From Gammaproteobacteria bacterium (GTDB lineage: Bacteria; Pseudomonadota; Gammaproteobacteria; JABABF01), in assembly GCA_014238345.1 (NCBI GenBank), contig JABABF010000213.1:1-5590 (forward strand): a stretch of DNA of 5,590 bases. The letters are read 5' to 3'. Each line of letters begins with the position of its first letter. The stretch's first letter is position 1. The notes under the pieces are model-generated. The model was not told the DNA's origin. It did no database searches and worked only from the letters and a program-made list of their open reading frames with translations. The position numbers and the translations under genes were made by a program. Positions 1 to 4,865 of the stretch are shown here, piece after piece.

Positions 1-127
1 AAACCAGTTCTCTAGGCAACCGATACGAATCAGAAAAGTAATGACCACGCTCTTGCCAAATAATAGTGGTGGTTTTATGAGGCGCAATCCGCTACCCTGC
101 TGCGGCCTAATCCCCCCAGATTTCTCG

Positions 128-277
128 TCAAGCGGTGAAAGCGGTGGGCTCCCAATCTGAAGCAACAGCGGACATTTTGGCTACGGTGCATATGATCACC
201 GCACGAGACTCCTCCTCGCTGTAATTTACAATGGACATAGGGTTGGCGGCACCGACTGAGCGATTTGGCTCAACCAT
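128..277 (-). CDS. Doubtful 49-codon small ORF
   Basis: On the minus strand an ATG at 277-275 opens 49 codons to TGA at 130-128. The product begins MVEPNRSV and has no obvious signal peptide, membrane segment or known motif. A GGGAG lies upstream of the ATG, but its spacing of about 10 bases is long. It is recorded because it is the only ATG-started frame of any size in this stretch and its amino-acid mix is not absurd. It could easily be chance, or a remnant of a longer gene. It diverges from the lipoprotein gene at 317. Confidence 0.15.
   Translation of the reverse strand: MVEPNRSVGAANPMSIVNYSEEESRAVIICTVAKMSAVASDWEPTAFTA
169..196 (+). promoter_or_regulatory. Weak sigma-70-like promoter candidate upstream of the 317 gene
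   Basis: TATGAT at 191-196 is a good -10 match. The best -35 candidate is CGGACA at 169-174, which shares only GACA with the consensus; the spacer is 16 bases. A transcript starting near 203 would give a leader of about 110 bases before the ATG at 317 and would contain the palindrome at 220-230. This rests on sequence words alone. Confidence 0.18.
220..230. promoter_or_regulatory. Perfect 11-bp palindrome, possible operator
   Basis: TGTAATTTACA is a perfect inverted repeat: TGTAA, one central base, TTACA. Symmetric sites of this form are often bound by dimeric repressors, but I cannot assign it to a regulator family. It lies about 90 bases before the ATG at 317 and just downstream of the candidate -10 at 191-196, a plausible place for a repressor. 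An AT-rich palindrome of this size can also arise by chance. Confidence 0.22.
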
Positions 278-316
278 GCTCACGCTGCTCCCATCACCTG
301 AGCTCGGAGACTGCCG

Positions 317-1114
317 ATGACCCCCTCACCCCCACCTAACACGGCTGCTATGCAACGCGACGGCCATGCTCCGGCGGCGAGCGGTCACCTGCCCCTGCGG
401 GCGATTTTGCTCGCCGTTATCGCGTTGGTCGGAGCGGGGGGTTGCGCCGCCTTCGTGCAGTCCTATGGGGCGTTGACGCTGGCTGAGCCCGATGGCGGCA
501 TCGTGCGGCGCTATGTCTCTGGCACCGAGATGCTACGCTCGCAGGGTGCACACAGCGAGGTGCATATGCATTTGCCGCGCGTGGTGCACAACGACCGGCC
601 ATTGCGCCTCACGGTCATGGTGTTGAATACTGGCGAGCTGCCGCTGGAGGTCGATATTGAGAGTGCCAGCGCCACCTGGGGCGGGCGTGACCACGAAGTC
701 TACACACTGCGTGAATGGGCGCATCGGGTGCGCAGTGAGCAGGCTTGGGCAGCCTTCTTCGGCGGCCTGACGGCCATCGCCTTGGTGGTCGGCGGCTTTG
801 CCATCGACGAGGGTCACCACCATGGCTCTAGAGGGCGCCGTCATAGCTACGGCTACGCTCCGGCCTTGGGGCTCAGCTTGGCCTACTGGGATTTAGTAGA
901 GACCGATACCACCCTGCGTGCCCTAGATCGCCAGTGGCGCACGGCCAGCAAGACCTTCCTGCAGCGCCACACACTGGCTCCGGGCACTTGGTACGGCGGT
1001 GCGGTGCTATTGGATCCCGTATTACCGCTGTGGGGTGGCGAGCAGCGCCTTGAGTTCCGCATCAGAATCGGTGGTGATGAGCACCGCTTCCCGCTTCAAG
1101 TGAGCGCGCGGTGA
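317..1114 (+). CDS. Unrecognised probable envelope lipoprotein (265 aa)
   Basis: I do not recognise the family. The ATG at 317 is chosen because GGAG at 306-309 sits 7 bases before it; the second Met (residue 12) has no such site. After a polar, Pro-rich start, residues 26-41 form a hydrophobic stretch ending GAGGC, so Cys43 is a candidate lipidation site, although the -3 residue is Ala rather than Leu. The residues after Cys43 are Ala-Ala, with no Asp at +2, so by the enterobacterial Lol rule it would go to the outer membrane. Residues about 96-130 look beta-rich (LTVMVLNTGELPL), as does the end from about 218 (TLAPGTWYGG, then LEFRIRIGG), which recalls beta-sandwich domains of surface lipoproteins. 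Residues 143-163 are a second hydrophobic, Gly/Ala-rich segment, followed by a His/Arg-rich patch (HHHGSRGRRH, 167-176). That segment could be a membrane span, which would be odd for an outer-membrane lipoprotein. No catalytic motif is seen. It seems to be monocistronic or to precede only the fragment at 1134. Confidence 0.8.
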   Translation: MTPSPPPNTAAMQRDGHAPAASGHLPLRAILLAVIALVGAGGCAAFVQSYGALTLAEPDGGIVRRYVSGTEMLRSQGAHSEVHMHLPRVVHNDRPLRLTVMVLNTGELPLEVDIESASATWGGRDHEVYTLREWAHRVRSEQAWAAFFGGLTAIALVVGGFAIDEGHHHGSRGRRHSYGYAPALGLSLAYWDLVETDTTLRALDRQWRTASKTFLQRHTLAPGTWYGGAVLLDPVLPLWGGEQRLEFRIRIGGDEHRFPLQVSAR

Positions 1115-1133
1115 TAACGAGCGGGGCGGCGTG

Positions 1134-1291
1134 ATGGAAGAAGCGAAATTACTTCAGTATTTGGGCGCTGGCGAGACTGATCAAGTTGAGTTTTAAAGAA
1201 TGTACACCAAGCCCAGAGAGATTTTGCAGACATCGCAAAGCAGTTGATTTACCGCTGTGCGCCAGAACTTGAGCCATTCATCGACGGTTAG
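1134..1291 (+). pseudogene. Frameshifted gene fragment, possibly an AlbA_2 (Schlafen-like) N-terminus
   Basis: ATG 1134 opens a short frame reading MEEAKLLQYLGAGETDQVEF and stopping at TAA 1194-1196, directly after a run of four T. Continuing one frame back from base 1193 gives LKNVHQAQRDFADIAKQLI, then YRCAPELEPFIDG and TAG 1289-1291. One extra T in the run would join the two into a single 52-residue product. The joined pattern, a short acidic helix, then GExxxVEF, then a helix with DIAKQ, resembles the start of AlbA_2 / divergent-AAA (Schlafen-like) domains as I remember them, where VEF(K/L) precedes an IAK helix. A second reading shifted the other way gives VEFKECTPSP, which also fits loosely. 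That domain is normally over 100 residues, so this is at best a truncated, broken copy. The site is not a standard -1 slippery heptamer in the zero frame, so programmed frameshifting is less likely than decay or a base-call error in the T run. No strong ribosome site precedes the ATG. Confidence 0.38.
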
Positions 1292-1341
1292 AGCCTAGTG
1301 GCTCTTTGCGCCTGTTGTTTGGCGCGCCCCAATGATGGGGC
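1290..1341. terminator. Three adjacent hairpins between convergent genes
   Basis: Three short stem-loops lie almost end to end. The first is AGAGCC (1290-1295), loop TAGT, GGCTCT (1300-1305). The second is GCGCC (1308-1312), eight-base loop, GGCGC (1321-1325). The third is GCCCCA (1326-1331), loop ATGA, TGGGGC (1336-1341). All stems are perfect. They lie between the end of the fragment at 1291 and the stop of the minus-strand glycosylase gene at 1347, as expected for a shared transcription end. A classic U tract is missing: on the plus strand only TTT follows the first stem, and CTTTTT comes some 15 bases after the third; on the minus strand there is none. They may therefore be 3' stabilising structures or Rho-assisted ends rather than efficient intrinsic terminators. 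Confidence 0.45.
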
Positions 1342-1346
1342 ATCAC

Positions 1347-2006
1347 CTAGCTCTCCTTTTTCCTACGCCCCCACCAGGCCCATAGATACAGGCAGGCGGT
1401 GCTACGGTGGGGCGACCATGATTGGATGAGTGCCGCCGCTGGGCCACCATCTGCACCGCGTGGCGCAATGCCGTACAGGGCGCTGATGGCACCGTGCAAA
1501 GCGGCATCGCCGTGGGCGAAGATATCTGGGTGACGGCGGTGGAACAGCAAGAAGCTGTATGCCGACCACGCTCCTAAGCCGCGCTGGGCGGTCAGTGTCA
1601 CCACGGTCTCTTCGGGGCTCAGCTGGCCGAGGCGGCGCAGGAAGCCCGGCTGCTCACCACAGCGCCGGGCGATACTGAGTAGAGCCTGTGCCTTGGCACC
1701 AGACAGTCCGCAACCGCGTAGCCCCGCCTCGCCCAGTGTGAGCACCCGTGCAGCGTTGAGCGGCCGCCCAGCGGCGGTGCGTAGCCGCTCCAGCACGGCA
1801 TCGGCGGCCTTGGGGTTCAGTTGTTGGCTGGTGATGATATCGGCGAAGGCATCGAAATTCACCCGCTTGTCTGGCAATTGCACCGCACCGATGGTCGCTA
1901 CCACCTGCGAGAGTACCGGATCAATGCGGCGGAAATGGTGCTGTGCTGCACGGAGCTCCGCTACCTGAGTGCGCTGCTGCGCTTTCCGCCGCTGGTTTTG
2001 CGTCAC
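1347..2006 (-). CDS. DNA-3-methyladenine glycosylase II-type (HhH-GPD) protein
   Basis: This 219-residue protein matches the compact AlkA/MAG group of base-excision glycosylases, which cut the N-glycosidic bond of alkylated purines such as 3-methyladenine, leaving an abasic site. Seen in order: HFRRIDPVL (24-32); the conserved ITSQQLNPKAADA helix (58-70); LRGCGLSGAKAQAL (96-109); the helix-hairpin-helix QRGLGAWSAYSF (141-152); the likely catalytic Asp167 in FAHGDAALHG (163-172); and SPHRSTACLYLWAWW (198-212), the conserved C-terminal helix. Trp147 sits where bifunctional HhH enzymes carry the lyase lysine, and there is no terminal four-cysteine iron-sulfur motif, so it should be monofunctional. 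It lacks the N-terminal domain of E. coli AlkA (282 aa) and is typical of the shorter family, so I give no symbol. Around the Asp, AHGD and the following LHG depart slightly from the usual P-x-x-D-x-x-L-x-R pattern. The start is GTG at 2006-2004, with GAGG (2018-2015) 8 bases upstream. It converges on the 317 gene and diverges from the helicase. Confidence 0.9.
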   Translation of the reverse strand: MTQNQRRKAQQRTQVAELRAAQHHFRRIDPVLSQVVATIGAVQLPDKRVNFDAFADIITSQQLNPKAADAVLERLRTAAGRPLNAARVLTLGEAGLRGCGLSGAKAQALLSIARRCGEQPGFLRRLGQLSPEETVVTLTAQRGLGAWSAYSFLLFHRRHPDIFAHGDAALHGAISALYGIAPRGADGGPAAALIQSWSPHRSTACLYLWAWWGRRKKES

Positions 2007-2099
2007 CCCGATGGCCTCGCCGCTAGCGGGAGGAGCCCCCCTACCGAGCGCTTAGTGTAATCGCTGCGCCCATGCCACGAGACCAGTTGCTTCCCCGGC

Positions 2100-2258
2100 T
2101 CAAGTGCGGGCGCTAAAATGTCTCATCCACCGCCGATGTGCAAGCGTTGCTCTCAATCTCCAGATCAGCAGGATTCCACTCAACCCGACACCCAACAATC
2201 CCCATCTATTACCAGTTGACACCGTAAAAATTTGCTGCTGGATATACTCACGCCACAT
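2100..2258 (-). CDS. Possible small single-span membrane protein (52 aa)
   Basis: On the minus strand ATG 2258-2256 opens 52 codons to TGA 2102-2100. GGAG at 2271-2268 lies 9 bases before the ATG; a TTG at 2282 could extend it by 8 residues. The product has an amphipathic start (MWREYIQQQ), a hydrophobic core at about residues 18-33 (WGLLGVGLSGILLIW) and a basic tail with several Arg and His (34-51), the usual layout of a small inner-membrane protein with its C-terminus in the cytoplasm. No homologue is recognised. It lies 93 bases upstream of the glycosylase on the same strand and could share its transcript. Against it: it overlaps the best promoter candidate for the helicase on the other strand, and its codons are more AT-rich than its neighbours'. 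It may be chance. Confidence 0.22.
   Translation of the reverse strand: MWREYIQQQIFTVSTGNRWGLLGVGLSGILLIWRLRATLAHRRWMRHFSART
2216..2248 (+). promoter_or_regulatory. Promoter-like elements upstream of the uvrD-type gene
   Basis: TTGACA at 2216-2221 is a perfect sigma-70 -35 hexamer, and TATACT at 2243-2248 is a good -10. The spacer is 21 bases, longer than the usual 16-18; using GATATA (2241-2246) as -10 still leaves 19. A TG at 2239-2240 just before the -10 could help as an imperfect extended -10. It is the strongest promoter-like pair I found in the window. It lies in AT-richer DNA about 35 bases before the leader ORF at 2282 and about 130 bases before the helicase ATG. Confidence 0.4.
2238..2253 (+). 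promoter_or_regulatory. Degenerate LexA-box-like sequence
   Basis: CTGGATATACTCACGC keeps the CTG and ATATA of the left half of the proteobacterial LexA box (CTG, ten mostly AT bases, CAG), but ends CGC instead of CAG. It overlaps the candidate -10 of the helicase promoter. E. coli uvrD is SOS-regulated from a LexA box overlapping its promoter, so the position is suggestive, but the right half-site is poor and the match could be chance. Confidence 0.2.
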
Positions 2259-2281
2259 TGTTTTCGTCTCCAGAGTATCCA

Positions 2282-2383
2282 ATGGCTTTGACCACCGAAC
2301 ACCCAGCTGTCATCGCAACTGCGTGGAGAGGGCTGGCTCGCCTAGCCGCCTCCATTTCCTTGAGCCCATGCCATGCACCATGA
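2282..2383 (+). CDS. Possible leader ORF overlapping the uvrD start (33 aa)
   Basis: ATG 2282 opens 33 codons and ends at TGA 2381-2383, which overlaps the helicase ATG at 2380 as ATGA. AGAG at 2272-2275 lies 6 bases before the start. The product begins MALTTEHPAVIATAW and ends LSPCHAP, with no recognisable domain. The helicase ATG itself has no purine-rich ribosome site at normal distance, so re-initiation by ribosomes finishing this ORF would explain how the helicase is translated. The ORF lies just downstream of the best promoter candidate. It may act only through its translation, or may be a chance frame: an ATGA overlap can arise randomly, and I know of no such peptide in front of other uvrD genes. 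Confidence 0.35.
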   Translation: MALTTEHPAVIATAWRGLARLAASISLSPCHAP

Positions 2384-4743
2384 ATAATCGGCTCAATCCC
2401 AGCGCCACAGGCAACGATGCAGGGGTTGATGACGCACTACTTGGCCCACTGAACGCACCGCAACGCCAAGCCGTCACCAGCCAGAGCCGTTCGCTGTTGG
2501 TGTTAGCTGGCGCTGGTAGTGGCAAAACCCGCGTCTTGGCTCATCGCATCGCCTGGTTGTTGCGCTCCCGCGCGGTGCCGCCCGCAGCCGTGCTAGCGGT
2601 GACTTTCACTAACAAGGCGGCGCGCGAGATGAGCTCTCGCATTGAGCCGCTACTCGGCGACACCCCTTTCGGCCTGTGGGTTGGCACTTTCCACAGCATC
2701 GCATTGCGGCTACTCAAGCGCCACTGGGAGGAGGCTGGCTTGGAGCGAGACTTTCAAGTGCTGGGTAGCGAGGATCAGCGCCGTGTACTGCGCCGCCTCG
2801 CCAATGAAGCCGAGCTCGATGCGGATGACTTCCCGCCACGGCGACTACAACAGTACATCAGCGCACAGAAAACCCAAGGATTGCGTGCGCGTCACGTGGC
2901 GGCGCGAGCACCTAGACGTGGGCGCGGTGATGACGCGATTCTATTGCGGATTTACAGCAGTTACGAGGAGGCTTGTCGGCGCGGAGCTTTGGTGGATTTT
3001 GATGATCTGCTGTTAGGGGCGTTGGAGCTGTGGCAAGTGCCGGAAGTGCTGGCGATCTACCAGCGCCGCTTCGAACACCTGCTGGTGGACGAGTTTCAAG
3101 ACACCAATGCTATTCAGTACAACTGGCTCAAAACCTTGGCCGGAGATCGCGCTCAGCTATTCGCCGTCGGCGATGACGACCAGTCGATCTATGGCTGGCG
3201 CGGCGCACGGGTGGAAAACCTGCGTGGTTTGGAGCAGGACTTCTCCGGTACTGAGATCGTGCGTCTAGAGCAGAACTATCGCTCCACCGCACCGATACTC
3301 AACGCCGCCAACGCGGTCATCGGACACAACAGTCAGCGGCTCGGCAAGCAGTTGTGGACTGATGTCAGCGCAGGCGAGCCGCCTGCCCTCTACCGCGCCC
3401 GCGATGAGGAGGATGAGGCGCGCTTTGTCGCCGAGCGCGCCCGTGCACTGAATGAGCGCGATGGTGAGGCCTGGCAGAATATCGCCGTTCTCTATCGCAC
3501 CTCCGCCCAATCGCGGCGTATTGAGAGCACACTGCGCCGCCTCGCCGTGCCCTACCGGGTACATGGTGGGCAGCGCTTCTACGAGCGCCAAGAGGTGCGC
3601 GATACCTTGGCCTATTTGCGCCTAGTGCGCAATCGCCACGACGATGCCTCCTTCGACCGCGTTGTCAATACGCCGCGCAGGGGCTTAGGCGACACCACGC
3701 TGGAGCAATTGCGCGCGGCGGCTCTTGAGCGCGGGTTGCCGCTGTGGCAAGCAGTGCGCGAGCAGCTGGCCGCTGAGGCCGTGGCACCGCGGGCTGCTGC
3801 CGCACTGGCTGACTTTGCCGAGCTGTTACAGGCGTTGTCCCAAGAGGCAGCGGAGCTGCCCTTGGATCTTCTTATTGAGCGCGTGTTGGACCGCAGTGGG
3901 TTGATGGAGTACTACGGCAATGCCTCCGGTGCCCGGCGTGCTGAGCAGCTGCTCGACCGCCGCGAGAACTTGCGAGAACTGGTGGTCGCCAGTCGTGGCT
4001 TTATGGAGGAGCGCCGCCACGAGCTAGCGCGGGAGGGGGTTGATGGCGCAGAAGAAGATCCCGGCACCACCCTGCAGGCCTTCATCGATTCCACTGCGCT
4101 GGATGCTGGGGACATGGTGGCCGAGGGCAGCGCCGAGCACGGTGTGCAACTGATGACCTTGCACGCTGCCAAGGGTCTAGAGTTTCCCGTGGTGTTCATC
4201 CTCGGCCTAGAAGAGGAGCTATTCCCGCATATTTTGTCGATGAGTGATCCAGAGAAAGTGGAGGAAGAGCGCCGCCTGTGCTATGTGGGCTATACCCGCG
4301 CCATGCGACTGTTGTATTTGTGCACAGCTGAGGTGCGTAGCGACTACGGTGGGGCTCCGAAGCAACGTCGCCCCTCGCGTTTTCTCGAAGAGGTGCCGCC
4401 GGAATTGTTGCGCGAGATACGCGCCGGAGCACCTCGACCGATGCCGCCATCGCGAGGGGCGACGCACGGGCATCGGCGCTCTGCCGCCGTTGCGTCCTCT
4501 AGAGGGCAGCCTCCCCGCCGCTCCAGTGCCGTCCCGCCCCGTGCCTCCATCTTGCCTGCCCCAGTACCCGAGCATGGCTTCAGCTTGGGGCAGCTGGTGT
4601 GCCATGAGCGCTTTGGACCCGGTGTCATTGAGCTGCTTGAGGGGCTTGGCGCTGGCGCACGGGCGCGGGTGAATTTTGAGCACCATGGCGGCAAATGGCT
4701 TGTGCTATCCTACGCCAAGCTCAAGCCGCAAGCTGAGGACTAA
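2380..4743 (+). CDS. uvrD: UvrD/PcrA-type ATP-dependent 3'-5' DNA helicase (helicase II)
   Basis: Superfamily 1A helicase of 787 residues. In known bacteria UvrD unwinds DNA during nucleotide-excision and methyl-directed mismatch repair and strips proteins such as RecA from DNA. All motifs are present: Q motif LNAPQ (24-28); Walker A AGAGSGKT (43-50, Lys49); Ia TFTNKAAREM (75-84); Ib GTFHS (102-106); Walker B LLVDEFQDTN (234-243, Asp237 Glu238); III GDDDQSIYGWRG (264-275); IV RLEQNYRS (295-302); V MTLHAAKGLEF (592-602); VI CYVGYTRAM (634-642, Arg640 as arginine finger). After RRPSRFLEEVPPEL (663-676) comes a Pro/Arg/Ser-rich linker (about 681-731), then the C-terminal Tudor-like domain (about 733-783) ending KWLVLSYAKLKP. 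This tail and the motif order favour UvrD over Rep or RecB; PcrA is the equivalent in Gram-positives. E. coli UvrD has 720 residues; the excess is in about 14 extra N-terminal residues and the long linker. The start at 2380 is inferred from family alignment and the ATGA overlap with the leader ORF; ATG 2368 is an alternative. No terminator follows, so it may read into the TRAP gene. Confidence 0.95.
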   Translation: MNNRLNPSATGNDAGVDDALLGPLNAPQRQAVTSQSRSLLVLAGAGSGKTRVLAHRIAWLLRSRAVPPAAVLAVTFTNKAAREMSSRIEPLLGDTPFGLWVGTFHSIALRLLKRHWEEAGLERDFQVLGSEDQRRVLRRLANEAELDADDFPPRRLQQYISAQKTQGLRARHVAARAPRRGRGDDAILLRIYSSYEEACRRGALVDFDDLLLGALELWQVPEVLAIYQRRFEHLLVDEFQDTNAIQYNWLKTLAGDRAQLFAVGDDDQSIYGWRGARVENLRGLEQDFSGTEIVRLEQNYRSTAPILNAANAVIGHNSQRLGKQLWTDVSAGEPPALYRARDEEDEARFVAERARALNERDGEAWQNIAVLYRTSAQSRRIESTLRRLAVPYRVHGGQRFYERQEVRDTLAYLRLVRNRHDDASFDRVVNTPRRGLGDTTLEQLRAAALERGLPLWQAVREQLAAEAVAPRAAAALADFAELLQALSQEAAELPLDLLIERVLDRSGLMEYYGNASGARRAEQLLDRRENLRELVVASRGFMEERRHELAREGVDGAEEDPGTTLQAFIDSTALDAGDMVAEGSAEHGVQLMTLHAAKGLEFPVVFILGLEEELFPHILSMSDPEKVEEERRLCYVGYTRAMRLLYLCTAEVRSDYGGAPKQRRPSRFLEEVPPELLREIRAGAPRPMPPSRGATHGHRRSAAVASSRGQPPRRSSAVPPRASILPAPVPEHGFSLGQLVCHERFGPGVIELLEGLGAGARARVNFEHHGGKWLVLSYAKLKPQAED

Positions 4744-4745
4744 CC

Positions 4746-4763
4746 AAAGGGGGTCTTACGGTG
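4746..4763 (+). promoter_or_regulatory. Strong ribosome site with GTG before the TRAP gene
   Basis: AAAGGGGG (4746-4753) lies 7 bases before GTG 4761-4763, a better Shine-Dalgarno match than most starts in this window. The GTG is in frame with the TRAP receptor and would add 35 residues beginning with MQWWAIGCGV before its signal peptide. Such an extension would bury the lipoprotein signal, so I do not choose it. A 10-codon ORF from ATG 4766 to TAG 4796-4798 also starts near this site. It may be a leftover start, a leader, or chance. Confidence 0.3.
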
Positions 4764-4865
4764 CAATGGTGGGCAATTGGGTGTGGGGTGGCTATTAGGT
4801 ACTTAGGCATGCGATATGGCGGCACTCAGTTGTTGGGGGCGGTTGCCGAGCGAGAGGTAGGATAT

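Larger units (their letters stand above)
1..316. other. Leading intergenic stretch without a convincing gene
   Basis: No reading frame here resembles a protein family I know. Two plus-strand frames are open from the left edge: one ends at TGA 158-160 after 52 codons, the other at TAA 39-41. Either could be the tail of a gene outside the window, but neither reads convincingly. AGCGGTG occurs twice between about 131 and 146. The inverted repeat TGAGC/GCTCA (257-272, six-base loop) lies before the 317 gene. Base composition is somewhat more AT-rich at the left end than in the genes that follow. Confidence 0.5.

Noticed and set aside
1..160. Possible insertion-sequence end or gene tail at the left edge
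   Set aside because: The DNA has the look of a gene margin, but I found no terminal inverted repeat pair, target duplication or transposase motif, so I cannot support a mobile element.
1191..1197. Programmed -1 frameshift at TTTTAAA
   Set aside because: The heptamer spelling looks slippery, but its phase relative to the reading frame (TTT then TAA) is wrong for a canonical -1 slip; decay or a base-call error is simpler.
1693..2060. Plus-strand frames opposite the glycosylase gene
   Set aside because: The minus strand carries a clear HhH-GPD protein with all its motifs; these frames are shadows.
2104..2379. Longer helicase reading from GTG 2104, adding 92 residues
   Set aside because: The extra segment is Cys/His/Arg-rich, unlike any UvrD N-terminus, overlaps the best promoter candidate, and the family alignment begins just before LNAPQRQAV. 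The open frame is chance.
826..4505. CTCTAGAGGGC occurs both near 826 and near 4498
   Set aside because: These are two short copies inside unrelated genes, with no flanking similarity. The word is partly palindromic and likely coincidental.
4219..4694. Overlapping minus-strand frames opposite the end of the helicase gene
   Set aside because: These low-complexity, Arg/Pro-rich translations mirror the helicase C-terminus and linker; the sense frame is fully explained.
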